Source of the DNA: Coriolopsis trogii
Lineage: Eukaryota > Basidiomycota > Agaricomycetes > Polyporales > Polyporaceae
Assembly (NCBI GenBank): GCA_020543525.1
Contig: JAHYIO010000030.1
Location: 241,485-305,484 of the forward strand
Length of the DNA: 64,000 nucleotides
Reading direction: 5' to 3'
A program made the position numbers and the translations under genes. Under the pieces are notes generated by a model. The model searched no databases and was not told where the DNA came from. It was given only the letters and a program-made list of their open reading frames with translations. Positions 1 to 13,000 of the stretch are shown piece after piece (within the stretch, counting starts at the first letter, position 1; every line of letters starts with the position of its first letter).

Positions 1-2796
1 TCCATGCACGTCGCCCCGAGCGACCGGACGGACGACAGCTGGACTACTTTCGACATATCCAGCCTAGCACGGATCCATCTCCTGATTCACCCTTTACAGA
101 ATGCCCTCATCGCGCTGATCTTTGTCGGCTGCGCTGAGCCACACCACACGGTATAAAAACCCGCTGCTGTTGTATCGTGGAGACGCAGCATATCGCGGCT
201 CTTGCAATCCCTATACGCACAGCAGCGCACCGCCTATGATCGGACCTGCGCGCACACCGTTGAGCACAGAGTCCCGTATTAGAGGTGCGTGGGCTGCCGT
301 GTTCTCTTTCACCACCTCCCCACATGACCTTCTCGTCTATCCACATTGTCTTAAACGACACAACGCACACGCTCGTCCGTGTCCACAACAGCCGGGTGCA
401 CCCCGTGCCGATGTCCTTGGGCACCACACACTCATGCCTCGCGAGGGCGCGCTCACTTGGGTGCGCATCGCTTGCTGAGTCGTGGCGGCCGCAAGGATTG
501 GTACGGGCGAATCTACCGGCTGCGGTGAACGCAGTGGCGACGTCGCGTCCTCCCGTCCTCCCCGCGGCAATATCGCTGTCCTGTCAGACGGGTGGATAGC
601 CCATTGGGGCTGACTCACTGCGGTATTGAAGTAGTACGTACGTATTCTGCGCGGTCGCGCTGCTCGAACGTCTGGAGGTAGACATGGAGCGATGGACAGC
701 ACTTTCATTTCGGTGGAGCGAGGGTGAGTAGGACGTAATCAGCGTATGCCAAACACACCTTTGAGCCTCCTCTGGAGAAGTTCGGCTAGGCCTTGAAGGC
801 CAGAAGTAGCTTCTTCAGGGATAGCGGCGCGTATAGTGCGGGATAGGGAAGAGAGAGACCCAGGCATGCAGGCCGTAGTGCTGCGTGCATGGATCATGGT
901 GACAGACATAGTATTGTAGGCGCACGTCGATGTATCTATCGCCGGAATGAGATGAACGTCAGTCAAATTGCGATATGAGGGAAATGACAGGCTTAACGCT
1001 TAGGCGGTATCTCCTCGCAATCTCCCAAGAGGAGGCGCACGAGTGTCAGGAGGCTGTCAAGGAACTGTAACTGCAATTGAGTAGACGAGAATTGTGGGGA
1101 TTCTTCCTCCTGCAGGGTTCAGGCCTGGATGTTCTCCGAATCAGTCGGGCAAGGAGTGAGGTGGAGATTGGGAGGTGGACCTGAACTTCTTTGCAAGGGT
1201 TAACTACGTGCCGCTGCAGCGTTTCGGACGTCTTATAGTTCCCAGAGCTGTTGGTCATGGTCATGAGGCTCGGATGTCGAGTGGCGGCCCAACAGCTGTC
1301 CACTGATCTCCTCGCAATCGCCACCAGTTATATGGGCGATTGGGTTGCGATGAGGACGTCCTGTAAATGACAATGTCGAACGGGTAGGGGCCAGGCTGGC
1401 TTGCTGCGTCGGCAGCACCACAGCCGTACGCCTTCCAAACGGCATGTCGTCAAAGTCGCCTCGATCGGTTGGCCCAGCTTCTGAGAGTCCGGCCAGGGCT
1501 GCCGACAAGCAGGTTGGTACCTGTTGGTACCGTTATGATATGACTGCGATATGGAGCAGGTTGAGACAGCGCATAGCGAACCTCGACAGCAATATGCCTG
1601 ATAACTCACGAGTGCCCAGATGCGACAGCGAGGACGAGACGTACCCGCTGCAGCATCCAGCGAGACAGGTTGTATCAAGTTCGGTAGAGAGTGTGCAGCA
1701 GAAGCTTCGTACGGGTCCTCCGCTAGAATGATGATGCGCGCTGCTAATGGGAGTCTAGGCAGACCGAATGTGGCACGGGTTTGGCAGTACACGAAGCGCA
1801 TCGTCCGTGCCCGCAGAGGGGTCAGTGGAGAAGCGCACTTACGTTCCGGATGTGAAGCGTCCAGTAAACCAGAGAACTTCAGATTGATGGTCGCGTACAG
1901 GCACATCGATTCAGTCCCCTTAGGGCCTGACAGCATGCGGCTATCCATGTCAGCTGTACAAGAATTACAACAACCTGTCAGACAGCCATAAGCTTTGATG
2001 TTGCTTCGTGTGCCACACACCGTGCGCCATGAAGTAGGTTCATTGTTACCAGGTTCAGTGTGCATCTGCGCGTGCCGGAGGATGGTACCCAGTGCAGAGA
2101 CTATGGAATGGGACTAGCCTAGCGGCCAGTGACCATCGTAACTGCACAAATGAGTTATTCTCTGGAGCTCGACTTGATCAGCACAGATGACAACTCGGAG
2201 CCAAGTTTCTGGGTTTCTCTCAATAGATTAATCTCTTGGGCGAGGAGGTGAGATAGCTCCCACTTACCTATAACACACTCTGAGCTGTCAGGCGCATTTG
2301 ACGTTGGACGGACGAGTCGCAGGAGACGAATAGCATGATCTCTTCCTCGCGCTGACTCACGGCGTTAAAACTGGTATCTCTTGGACATTCTGTTTCAAGA
2401 ATAAATGGGGAAGAAGACGATGTATTTTGATGGAGTTTTGAGTACGCTGAAGGCAAGGGATGCGTAAGGATGTGGTCGCGAACTGTGACAAGGGCCATGG
2501 CTGCCATCCGCGCTTCAGACGGAAGCGCCGCGAGACGCCCGTGCAGTCATTCGAGCGGAGCCGATAGAGGTCATACGCGGAACCGCGGTCTCAAATCGAA
2601 GCGGAGCTCAAAATACTGCCACACCCGAGTGCAGCCTTGTCGCCCACGCCCTACCCATCGTCCTCAAGCCGACACACAGCAAGCCGACGTCAAGACTCCA
2701 ATCAACGACAATGGTGAGCATACACACGTCCCCGACGCACGCCCTGTCGCATATGGAGCAATGGAGGATCCTGCCAGAGTGATCAATATGGGATGG
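1..2796. other. No recognisable gene
   Basis: Open frames on both strands, including a 245-codon minus frame at 1328-2065, show no family resemblance, no consistent exon structure and no conserved motif that I can name. The last few hundred bases are probably the promoter and leader of the eL8 gene that follows. Confidence 0.5.
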
Positions 2797-4080
2797 ATGG
2801 TACGTCGTATCTACAGATGTCATCCAAGAGTTTGTGTTGATGTACGGACGCGTTCTGTAGGCAGGATCCCTCCTCTAGCAAATCATATCTCAATGCAGAG
2901 CTTCCTTGTCGTCGACGGGGATAGCAATGACGCTTGAGTAGTTGCTGGGCCCACACACGCTCGTCGTGTGCGGGCGATAGAGCTCCGAGTGCACAGCGAC
3001 GGCGGCGGCTACTTGTCGTGTACAGCCTGCTGACTGTCTCGTCTCAATGACCAGCCCAAGGCCACCAAGTCCACTGGCAAGAAGCCCGCCTCCGCCCCCT
3101 TCGGCGCAAGCAAGGGCTCGAAGACTCAGAAGAACCCTCTCTTCGAGTCCCGCCCCAAGAACTTCGGTATCGGTATGTCGTCAGAGTCCTCCGTTCACAA
3201 CCGACGTGTTGACACCCCCTCAGGCCAGGACATCCAGCCCAAGCAGGACCTCACCCGCTTCGTGAAGTGGCCGGAATACGTTCGCCTCCAGCGCCAGAAG
3301 GTCATCCTCAGCCAGCGTCTGAAGGTTCCCCCCGCCATCGCGCAGTTCGCGCACACTCTCGACAAGAACACTGCTACTCAGCTGTTCAAGCTCCTTAACA
3401 AGTCAGTCACGAGAGTGGTTGCGTATCATCCGCTTGCGCTCATCATATATGCCAGGTACCGTCCGGAGACTAAGCAGGAGAAGAAGGCTCGTCTGGACGC
3501 TCTCGCTAAGGCGACGGCTGAGGAGAAGGAGGCTCAGGCCAAGGTGATCAACACGTTATGCTCCCGTCGTGAGATAGTCCATCTGATAGCGATATCCAGG
3601 ACTCGAAGAAGCCCTTGTTCGTCAAGTACGGTCTCAACCATTGCGTTGCTCTCATTGAGGCCAAGAAGGCGTCTCTTGTCGTCATCGCTCACGATGTTGA
3701 CCCCATTGAGCTCGTCGTTTTCCTCCCCGCCCTCTGCCGCAAGATGGGTGTACCCTACGTCATCGTCAAGGGCAAGGCTCGTCTCGGTACGGTCGTGCAC
3801 AAGAAGACCGCTGCTGTCCTCACTATCCAGGATGTGAAGAGCGAGGACCAGCGTGAGCTTGCCACCCTTGTCAGTGCGGCGAAGGCCAACTTGTGAGTTG
3901 AACTCCCAATGTCTGTCCACATACGGCAGTACTGACATGCGCTCTAGCACCGACAAGTACGAGGAGCAGCGTCGCCAGTGGGGCGGAGGTATCCGTGGGG
4001 CGAAGTCCACCCAGATGCTCCGCAAGCGTGCCAAGGCTGCTGGTCAGACTCTCTCTGTTGCGAACGCCTCGAAGCTCTAA
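2797..4080 (+). CDS. RPL8: 60S ribosomal protein eL8 (L7a/L8 family)
   Basis: Structural protein of the large ribosomal subunit, in the L7Ae RNA-binding superfamily that binds kink-turn RNA. Exons fit as 2797-2799 (ATG only), 3055-3172, 3224-3401, 3456-3543, 3600-3892 and 3948-4080, all with GT..AG introns and continuous phase. Diagnostic stretches are [57 protein letters not shown], the L7Ae core ([40 protein letters not shown]) and the tail [17 protein letters not shown]. The start is inferred: an ATG followed at once by the strong donor GTACGT at 2800 gives the expected M-PKATK start after a 255-bp first intron. An ATG at 3047 lies in the wrong frame. Length and residues look normal, so the gene is probably functional and highly expressed. 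Confidence 0.93.
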
Positions 4081-4390
4081 GAGATGCTTGGTCATGTCGT
4101 GCTCGCTGTTGTCGGTATGGGTCCCTATCGACCTTCAAAAGACAGATGATTGTCCTCGCTGTATTGCGCAGTATGCTTATGGTACATGGAATGTATGCTT
4201 CATGGTGTCCGGTGGCACACGCTTTCACCACGTATACCGTTGTGCAAGGGCTCGCCGAGCGGATCTGTGCTGAGGACTCAGGAGGCCGAGGCGCTCTTGC
4301 CGGTCGGCCCGGGCGCCTCATATGTATTGTTGTAACTGCATACTAGATATAATCTCTTTCCACTTCGACCATCATCGACGGTGGGATAAG

Positions 4391-5034
4391 ATGCAGCAAG
4401 CTTCGTTCTACGGATCCAACTATGGTTCGCTCAACTTCGACGTCTCAGGCGCATTCATGCCGTCGTCGATGTCGCAGACTTCTTTGGGCGCACAACAACC
4501 AGACTTGAATTCGCCAGAGGTGTTCAAGCAGAACATCCAACTTGCGCAAACTATCATCGGCCGCATCCAGGCCCAGGCTCGAAGTGCATTAGCTGGCATG
4601 TGAGTGTCTAACAGTTGTCGTCGGACGACGCTCGCGCTCACAAGCTTCTCTAATCACGTAGTCAACACGCATACCACCCTCAAGTGAACCCGAATCAGAC
4701 GGCTTGTACGTCCCGTACCACACGGAGCCTTTCTCGAGAGTAGCTTACGACGGGGTCCTTGCATCCAGCGGACATCATCGCACTGAAGCAGTCCCTCCAG
4801 ATGCTCGTCGAGCTCTTGCGTCAGTCGGGCGTCGGCGCGCTGCCGTTGGACCTGTCGCATCTAGCCGACGATACGCGCACGGAGAGCGCGCAGGTCGAGG
4901 AGGAGGGGAAGGTCGTGCAGAGCCTGTACGACCGCCACAAGCGGATACAGGATAGTGCGGCCGTCGTCGCTGGGTTCTTGAACTTTGGCGGAGGCGTCGA
5001 CCAGGCTGCGTCGAGCGGTGCTGGGCGGAAGTGA
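4391..5034 (+). CDS. Small helical conserved hypothetical protein
   Basis: Three exons (4391-4599, 4662-4705, 4769-5034) with in-phase GT..AG introns encode about 172 residues. The N-terminus is Ser/Gln/Gly-rich (MQQASFYGSNYGSLNFD). It is followed by amphipathic stretches likely to form helices (SPEVFKQNIQLAQTIIGRIQ; DIIALKQSLQMLVELLRQSG) and an acidic/basic helix ending near LYDRHKRIQDSAAVVAGFL. There is no signal peptide or membrane segment. The layout suggests a subunit of a coiled-coil or helical-bundle complex, but I cannot assign a family. It lies about 310 bp downstream of eL8 on the same strand and must have its own promoter in that gap. Intron phasing makes the gene structure itself credible. 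Confidence 0.7.
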
Positions 5035-5663
5035 CCGTCTACGGCCGCTGCAATGGGTTTCAGGCGGCACGCTGCAGGTGTACAATGCACCGTTATAATC
5101 TCGATATCAGACAAGTGTGTACGTGGCATGGACAGAACAGTATGGGATTTGTAAAGAGCGTTGCGTGGACCTTGTGAGCTACATCCACATGCGTCCCACC
5201 TGTGCCGTGAAACGTTTGACTGATGTCACCTATACAGTATCGACACTCGTAGTCGTTGGCTATGGCGCGAGTGTAGTGCATCTCCTTCTGGTACAATTGA
5301 TATACCACGTACGATCCAAAGCTTAGTCGTGTGTATGTCAAGAGCTCCATGAGGCTATGCTACAATCTCCTCCTCTCCGAGAGCCCGACCCGCTTTGGGA
5401 TCGCATTGTAGGTTCTGTTCGTAACGTTCTACACCGAAATCCTGTCTCATGCTTGTCATTACCTCCACGCTGACGACCACGACTTGTCCACATAACGTGG
5501 TTCATCCTGTTCAGACCGGCACGACTGCATCGATGGAACGCACACTTCAATGTTTGTGGGAATATGCTAATCTCAGACACAAATAGCTCTTCATACGTTT
5601 ACGCAACAATCTCTATCTTCCCCAGACCTCGATATCGTCAGACTCTTTGACATACTAGTTAAC
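5035..5663. other. Intergenic, nothing recognised
   Basis: Convergent gap between the small helical protein and the minus-strand kinase-like gene. Only short chance frames are present. It should hold both 3' ends. Confidence 0.5.
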
Positions 5664-6787
5664 TCAAACCTCTAGAGCGTTATCGATGCCCTTAATGAAC
5701 ATGGCATGTGTGAGCGTCCCAAGGGCCGACTTGGTACTATCAGGCTTGAAGTCCCGTAGTACTTCCTTCTGATGGAGGCGTAGTTTCTGTCTTGTGTCGC
5801 GCTTACCGCTCGCGGATTCCTCGCGCGGTTGACGAGGCCTAGTCTTGAGTGCTACCCAGGCCCAGCGCAGGATAGCCACGAGTGGCATTTTATCGCCGGC
5901 TGCGTCTTCCTCAAGGAAGACGTGCAATTTCCACACGTATCTGTAGATGGACTCGTCTTCTTCGTCCTCTCCAGGGGGGAATTCGAGAACCAGCTTCCTT
6001 TGATTAAAGAGATCTGACGGTGTGATGCTGCCGAAAATGAGCTTGCACTCCTGGTAAAGTTGGTTACGGAGATCCTTCAGCTGAGCGTCCGGCTGTGACT
6101 GGAGTGATATGTCGACTCTGTCGATACTGTTCTTGTATATCGCATACACGATAACCCAGCAGAAAGACTCAAGGTCGTGATGTGTGTCTCGAGAGACGCT
6201 CTGTTTGTTGACGTAGGCGGCCAGAACCTCCGTTGCGAAAAACAATGCCGTTCCCTGTAATAGCCGTTGAAGGCAGTCAGGTAAGTGATGATCGGTTACG
6301 TGTCCGAGCGACACGAATGATGACATACCGTCAGTCCATCTCCTCTAAGACGAGGTTCGAAACGCGCGTGCGTCGGCTCGGAAGCTCCCGAGCCCGACCA
6401 AGCCTCCCGGAGTTCAGCGTCGGTATCCCTTTGTTGGACGACGACCATGTCGTGATATCTCTCCTTGTCTTTCTTGTCAACAGAGAGATCACAAATCCTT
6501 TCAATAGCCGTCTTGCAGCTAGCATTGTTTGCAACGATATCTGACACGAGCTTGTCGACAAAAGGATTGTGGCGGGAGGGTGCTGTCTTTCCGGCAACGT
6601 CGCCACTCCCACCACTGAGGACATTGTGTGTGACAGCCTCTGATCCGTATTGAATAGTATCGACGAGGTTCTTCTGTAGGAATCTCCGCCATTCCTCCGT
6701 CGACCCAGGTCCAATGATACTATGATGTCTTGCGTGAACTTTTTTGGTGGGGGAAGTTTGTTGTTGAGAGGATGTAGAGCCAGACAT
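5664..6787 (-). CDS. FunK1-type protein kinase relative lacking the catalytic core
   Basis: Two exons, 6787-6329 and 6254-5664 (intron 6255-6328, GTATGT..CAG), join in frame. The second exon starts with GTALFFATEVLA and continues through DTHHDLESFCWVIVYAIYKN. These are the activation-segment end and C-lobe of the fungal-type kinase family FunK1, expanded in mushroom-forming fungi. The first exon resembles the usual FunK1 N-terminal region (NPFVDKLVSDIV). Between them, where the ATP-binding lobe, the HRD-type catalytic loop and the DFG/DFD metal site should lie, there is only a short spacer. About 350 codons remain, well below the normal family length, so this is likely a truncated, catalytically dead relative or decaying copy. 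Upstream exons between 6788 and 7247 cannot be excluded. Confidence 0.6.
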
Positions 6788-7639
6788 GGTAAAGGAGGAT
6801 GAGACGTACTGTATGTAGACTCCATATCGCAATCCATCGTCCTTAAGTATGTTCTGGAAGCGAGGACCGGTGGCAAACAAGGAGATGGTCCTGAAGGCTA
6901 GTGGATGTGGATGATCAGAGATACTTTTCGCCTCCACAAATCTGGAGGACTCTCACATGAACTCCTGCGTGTATTTTCGAGGGAAGCGGAGGCGGCAGGG
7001 TGAGGCACTCAAACGTGATGGTGTCTACCGGCTTCCGGTGGGGCCCATTCGCCGCTTGAATGATATAAACGCAGAGCTCGATCGACGTATCTGTCCGGTC
7101 AGATAAAAACCGAGTCGTAGAGGCTTCGGCTAGTACTTCAGGTGGACAGGAGGACTGTGCCAGACGTGAACAGGGTTCGAACGCCACCGCGGCGAGACTG
7201 CCACGGTCACACGAGGTCACGTGGCGGCACATATCGTATGAACTCATCCCCGTCCCGTGCCCGGCGGGAGTAGCACAGTATCAGTGTAACCTTGACATTT
7301 GAGTGTCGCCGCCGCGCAACATCAGTGCGGCCGTTGAGTAGTTGTCAAGCGAATTTGGATTGACGGCTCTGCGGCTCATGCAGCCGCACATTCATACGAC
7401 AGCTGACAGTACTAGGGGTGGCACAGCTCATGGCATACACGCCCCACTGTTGATAATTGACGGTGACTCGGAGATGACCAGGGGCATGTGGCCGGGGGAG
7501 CAAGTGTGGTCTCGGAGACTACTTGGCTCTTATTGTTGTTGGAACGGCTTATATGCCGCCTCGAGGGCGCATCCACAAATCTTCATGCTGTTCTGCGCAT
7601 AATGCATGTCCCGCGATCGCCCCACAGTGGTCGATTCAT
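6788..7639. other. Intergenic, nothing firmly recognised
   Basis: A minus frame at 6915-7247 could be an extra 5' exon of the kinase-like gene but shows no family motif. The rest has no supportable gene. Confidence 0.4.
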
Positions 7640-8324
7640 CAGCATGTAAATGGGCGACAGAAGGCGACAGGGACTCGCTGATGTAGAGTCGTCCCCGCCT
7701 CCCTAGGCCTCATGAAGCAGGGACACCTGGGCATTATCACTATCCAATGTCGATGTGCGACGCAGGATTTTGCCTCCCGTTCTATTCCCAGGTACCAGAA
7801 GCCCATCTCTTTAGACTCTGCCTCGTGCCTGTCCCAGTCTGGGACAGTGCACGGCCAATCGAAGTTCACTACCTTTTTCACGAAGAGTCGAACAGCGGCT
7901 CCATAAGGTACATTGTGGCAAATCGGACCGTGGGTGCAAGGGCGAGGAGTGTCAGGATCCCATCGGCGATGGTTCGATTAGTGACACTGCTCGCCGGTGT
8001 CACAACACCGCGTGGACCACGAGAGGAGAAAGACTCACAACAAATGATAGATGAACAATAGAATGGACGCGAATGCACTCGCTTCGTCTCTCTCCATCTT
8101 GGCAAACAATCGTGCGACTGAGTGCGCGTCGCTTAGCATTCTCTGGAAGGGTGGCAAAGGGTGGTTCTGTGGACGCGGTATGCTTCATAGCGTGGTCGCA
8201 GAGGTCGTTCAACACTGGCTGCGTCTGAGTCGACTAACAGCTGCTTCGCAGCCAGTACAATGTCGCCATCCGAGAAGTACAGACGAGGGTAGGCTGCATG
8301 CAAAGTTGCGCCTTCTTCAAGCAT
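7640..8324 (-). pseudogene. BTB/POZ-domain protein, frame-broken
   Basis: Reading the minus strand from 8324 gives a BTB start (YFSDGDIVLAAK .. YRVHRTTLCHP), as in the large agaricomycete BTB family that mediates protein-protein contacts. The homologous reading then jumps frame near 8145 to QRMLSDAHSVARLFAKMERD. A likely intron sits near 8000-8055, followed by MYLMEPLFDS. It jumps frame again near 7883 to FVKKVVNFDWPCTVPDWDRH, the WP.T..DWDRHEAE motif typical of these proteins. The C-terminal part is not seen past about 7650. The frame changes do not coincide with usable splice sites. They are either disabling mutations or single-base assembly errors. It forms a divergent pair with the next gene. 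Confidence 0.6.
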
Positions 8325-8582
8325 TGTGGGAAAGACGACGGATAGAAAATGGACGACCCAGGCTGAGGCAACATATGGCCAGTCCTTCTGCAGCAGGCGG
8401 CTATAGACTCGTCCTTCCGGCCCGGAGCTCCGGTGTTAGTTTGCTCAGCACGGAGTGCTGCCAAGAGAAGTTCACCCAGTTCACTCACCACCATCAACGT
8501 ACGTCTCACGAAAAGCCTATCAATGTCATTGAGAGTTCACCCTCGTTGTTTCGTTTCCTTTGATAACGGTTTAGCATTTAGA

Positions 8583-9877
8583 ATGGACGAACAAACCCGG
8601 GTGATCGAACGCCACCCTGAGCAGTATCCGCTGCGACTCCTAAAGTGGAACAGTCCATGTACCACGTCCTCCGTGTACACACACCCATCCTGCGCCATCA
8701 CTCCCAAGTACTTCCAATCTCTTTGCAGACGAGAAGCCAACCGAAAAATACGACGGGGTCCCTTTGGTCAAAATGCCTGTGGGAGACGACAGTCAGAGGG
8801 GCTCGCGGGTCTTCTCCGAGTCAACTTCATCTACAACCCTTTGCAGGCAATATGTGCTTGGAGAAAACACGGAGATTGCTAATGTGGTGCTACAGCAAGA
8901 TGCACTACCGGCGTTGGGATCCGAACAATCCACTCATCGTCACGCCTATCGTCCGCCTGGCCACCAAGTACATGCTGGACGCCATCTACGACAGCCTTGT
9001 GGTCCAAAACTGGCCGCTCACTGTCGAAGACTGGGACAGACAAACGGTGGGGATTGATGTCATGCGTGCACTGCGAATATCTGAGTGCGCTCCAGGCTTA
9101 GATGCGTCCACCAGCGCCCCCATCTATCAGTCCGTACCCGAGCCTGCATCCGCAATCCGCTTCGCGGAGGAGTTTGGCTGCACGGAGACGCTCCCGGCCG
9201 CGCACTACCAACTCCTCCTGACCTGCTCCTTTCTCGACTGGTTCGGCGAGAGCTACAACGGCCAGACCTTTGATCGACCCGCCCGTTCCCGTTGGGGGCT
9301 GCTTCCACATGCCGAGCTCATCCGATCCATGAGGGGACACGACAACATCCACCACTATTGCGGACGAACGTTCTCGGACGACTCAATGTGGAGGGTGCTC
9401 GACGCGCACTGTCTCCCCCCCTCGCTCGATGATGAATTTTCCCAGGAAGCGCTGTCCGAGGCGGAGCGGACGCAGTCCACGCCCTGCTGCGAGTGCGTCC
9501 GTTGCCTATTCGATCTCGTCTGGGACAGGCGGTCGACGATGGATCCGATGAAGTGGCTCAGGGAATGCGAGGGCTGGCGGACGAATGCGACGCTGCGTAA
9601 AGAGTTCCCGCACGGGCTTTGTCCCGAGTGCGATGACCGCTTGACGTCGTGGGCGCGGTCCGAGCGCGAACAGTTCTGGAAATCCCCGCCCGCACCCGTA
9701 TCATCAACGAGCGCATGGTGTGTACTCTCGAGCAGATGTCACATCCTTGGAGTAGTATGCATGTTTATAGTCGCAGCGTTCAGGGTCGTTGGCTTTAGGT
9801 TGGTGATCAAGGTTGGTGACCAGTCACATTGCTCCGAAATCCATGACATTGACTCCTCACATTTCGAAGGACGATGA
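8583..9877 (+). pseudogene. BTB/POZ-domain protein with broken N-terminal half
   Basis: The long C-terminal frame (about 8880-9700) is intact. It carries RWDPNNPLIVTPIVRLATKY, WPLTVEDWDRQ, LPAAHYQLLLTCSFLDW and paired Cys motifs (CCECVRC, CPECDDR), matching the C-terminal half of agaricomycete BTB proteins. The BTB domain itself is split over three frames: MYHVLRVHTPILRHHSQVL, then SNLFADEKPTEKYDGVPLVK, then GLAGLLRVNFIYNPL. The shifts lie near 8713, 8800 and 8860. None fits a GT..AG intron of plausible size, so this is a recent pseudogene or carries sequencing indels. Start and stop are approximate; the true 3' end may lie near 9715 if a terminal intron follows. Confidence 0.6.
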
Positions 9878-10059
9878 TACGTAGGCCCACATTCCGATCA
9901 TAACTTGACAAGCGATAGACGTTCGAGGTCGCGTCTGATGCGGGGAGAGACTGTCGGCAAAGATGATCAGGGAGGCTCGAAAGACGTCGACGAAGTCAGC
10001 GTGTGCAACCGCTTCTCAGGTTACTATATACATAGCCACATAAAAGAATCATGGCAGCA
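9878..10059. other. Short convergent intergenic gap
   Basis: Between the plus-strand BTB copy and the stop of the minus-strand amidohydrolase. No feature seen. Confidence 0.5.
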
Positions 10060-13000
10060 CTAAATAATGTTTACTATACCCCGAGTAGGTGAGATCACTC
10101 CTACGACTTTGCTGTACGCGAGCAAGTCCCCGCTGCGGGTGACCACGAGATCCGCATCCTCGCTTTTACGCTCAACGCCCAACAGCTTCTCGACATTTGT
10201 CGACGCAAGCGCAATCGCCTGTTCCTTTGAGATAGCCCCGTTTGACTCAAGCGCGGCCTACATCGAGCATACGTCAATCAGCAAGCTATGTGAGTAGCGC
10301 ATACGTCGACAGCATACCCAGGCAGCGTCGAACCGGGTGTTTCGCGCCTTGTCAGCGAGGTCTACACCCAGGCCGACAGTCACATTCTGCTCCAGTAGGA
10401 CCACAAACTGGCTCTTCTCCGTCAAAGGCGGCCCAGGGAGGCTGTCGTGCAACACGAGTGTCAACCATGCGCCCGTAGGACTGTGACCTCAATACCACTC
10501 ACATTCGACGCGCCTCCCATTCCTTCGGGAAGGGCCTGGGCTGTGTGAAAATGACGCCGACACCGGCCTGTCCGAGCTCTTTCGCGATGAGCGGAGCCTC
10601 GCGCGCTCCCACGAACGTGAACTTCAGGGGCTTATCGAGTCCGAGCCCCTCCTCGACCTCCGCCTTGAGCGCGATCAGCGACGCCATGATGTCCGCACTC
10701 TCGACGTCTACGACAAGCGGGAGCAGTCCCTGCAGTCCCTCGCGTCAATCATGGCAGCCCACACGAACTCCTGCATGACTCTGAGTTAGGGTCTCCTACC
10801 TTGCGAATCTGGCCGATCACCGTCCCGAGCTTGCCCTCGCTTTCAGATTGGTTCAGAAGGAGATGACGCAGTGCGGCGATCTGCGTACTGACGCTCGGCG
10901 TGCCAACAGGGTGGATGGAGACGTGCAGAGTGCCCGTGGACTGGATGACCGCGCCCTCGTCGAGCTTGTGCTGCGCCCCGGTGCTGAACGCCGCAGACAG
11001 CCCCAGAACGAAACCTCCGCTCGTCGGGGCGACGACGGCTGACGTGATCCCAGACCGATACGCCAAGCTATAAGATGAAGAGAAGCACGTTGTCAGCGCG
11101 CGATTCTGGGTCCGTTTCGTGGGCGGAGAACAAGAGGAGAGGGGACGTACAGTCCGTGTCGGGTGCCAAACTGCAGACCGTCCGCCGCGCGCACGACAGC
11201 GTTGCTCCCGCCCGCAAGTCCGGGAATGCTCTTGATGAGCCCGTCAGGACTGGAGCCGTCCTTTGTCGACGCCTCACCCTCAATCTCCAGCAGACCCAGC
11301 GGCGAGCCGAAACTCGTCAGACCAGGTGCGATGGACCCACCCTCGAGGTCGATATACTCGGCCTCGTCAGTGAGCGCGGTCTGCATGCACTGAATGGAGC
11401 GTGAGCCAGCGCAGACAAGCTTTCCTTCGCGCACAACGGCCCAGAGAGGCTCATCCTCCTGAGTGTGGACAGAAGCCACTTCCTGGATGCCATGTCCATC
11501 TGACGCACGCACGTGCACGCTGCTCAGGTTCGCGAAGATAATGGTGCCCTTCAAGGACGACTGAGGTTCGAGCGGGGGCAAGCCGTCATACTTGAGCGCC
11601 TCTTTCGCCTCGTCGTCGAAGTTGGGCACCTTCGGAACATGCTGGAAGGATGCGGGCTTCGACGGTCTTTTGATACCCGGAAGCTGGGCGATGCCGTCTA
11701 TCCAGACTTGCTGGGGAGTGGCACCGAGCGCGAGAGGGTGGCTATCCCAGAGCACGAGGTCTGCACGAAACGTCTGAGAATCGCACTGTTACGGTGCGGC
11801 GAAGAAACGGAAGCCTACCAGCGTCGTAACCTACGCAAGTGCGTCAGCCATACTATCCTCGACATGCACGAGCGAGCGGCTGACCTTCTTTGACGTAGCC
11901 TATCCTGTGATCTTGACCTAGGATGCCAGCGGGGGTGCTCGTGACCGCAGCAAGGGCCAGGTTGTGCGGAAGGCCGTAGTAGTATGCCTGCTGGGCCTCC
12001 CACAGGAGGAAGCGCGAATCCAACACTGGGTGATCGGACTGGAGAAGCAACATGAGCAGTTGCATGTGTAGAACGGTCATGCGTAGAAGTCACCTTGAGC
12101 ACGACTTTCAGACCGTTCTCGGCGAGGATCCGAGGAGCAAATTCAGATCCGCGATAAGACTCGCGCTTGTAGCGGGAGTGAGTCGCAAAGAGAGCAGAAG
12201 CCGGCGGATGGCCTGGAGACATCTCGGTGAGACTCGACACTGCAGAGCCCAAGGAGTCACTACCGACCATAAGCTGACTTCAGAGTGTCCGGTACAAGGT
12301 ACGTTTCGTGCGCGTGGTGGAACGCGGCGATGGAGAATTTGAACTCGTTCGTGATCTGTGCGTGAGCCCGAGGTGAGTGTACTTCTGGATGGGGCGAGAG
12401 CGTCAGACTCACCCGCACGAGGTCGTCCAAGTCCACAGTTTCGTAGCAGTGAGTATGGACCTGGGATGAGTCAGTACGCCACGCCTCTGATAACCTGGGT
12501 AGAATCTCCCTAATGCACCTTCACACGGCCCCGCAATACATCGACTAGCGCTTCCCATTGCAGGTCTTCCGGATACGCGCCGAGCCCCGCCCAGTCTCCT
12601 CGAGTCGCTTTCGCACAATAGTCGTCCTGAGCTTCCTTGATCTGGCGCGCCTTTTCGTATCTGCGCCAGAGGCCGGGGTCAGATGAGAGTCGTGGCATAT
12701 GGCAAGGAACCACGACTGACCCTTGCCTGAACGCCCACACGGTGTCCATTCGCGTGTTGCCGTACACCCTGTCTGCATATTCACAATGTCAATGTCAACC
12801 CCGCTGAATAACAAACGTAGGACCTGCCGCATACCTGGGTTCTCGCCGCAGGCATGCCTACAATGGTCATCAGTACCCCAAAGCCAGTACAGTCATGTAT
12901 ACGATTGGAGACGCACTTCATCTGCCGGAATCTGAAGTACTTGCTTCGGTCGTACACGCTCGTGTTCGTCTCCCACGGGCTCTCGAGGAGCATGCTGGTA

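Noticed and set aside
1328..2065. 245-codon minus-strand open frame as a gene
   Set aside because: The composition looks random, with no motif and no plausible neighbouring exons.
2800..3054. Intronic snoRNA in the long first intron of eL8
   Set aside because: Only loose C/D-like words are present; no proper RTGATGA and CTGA pair with a closing terminal stem.
7150..7200. tRNA-like B-box word GGTTCGAA
   Set aside because: No A box, acceptor stem or anticodon arm could be folded around it. The same holds for GGTTCGAA words near 6355 and 31410. No tRNA is supported in the window.
7640..9877. One single BTB gene spanning both strands
   Set aside because: The two halves are on opposite strands, and each carries its own WP.T..DWD motif, so they are two separate family members.
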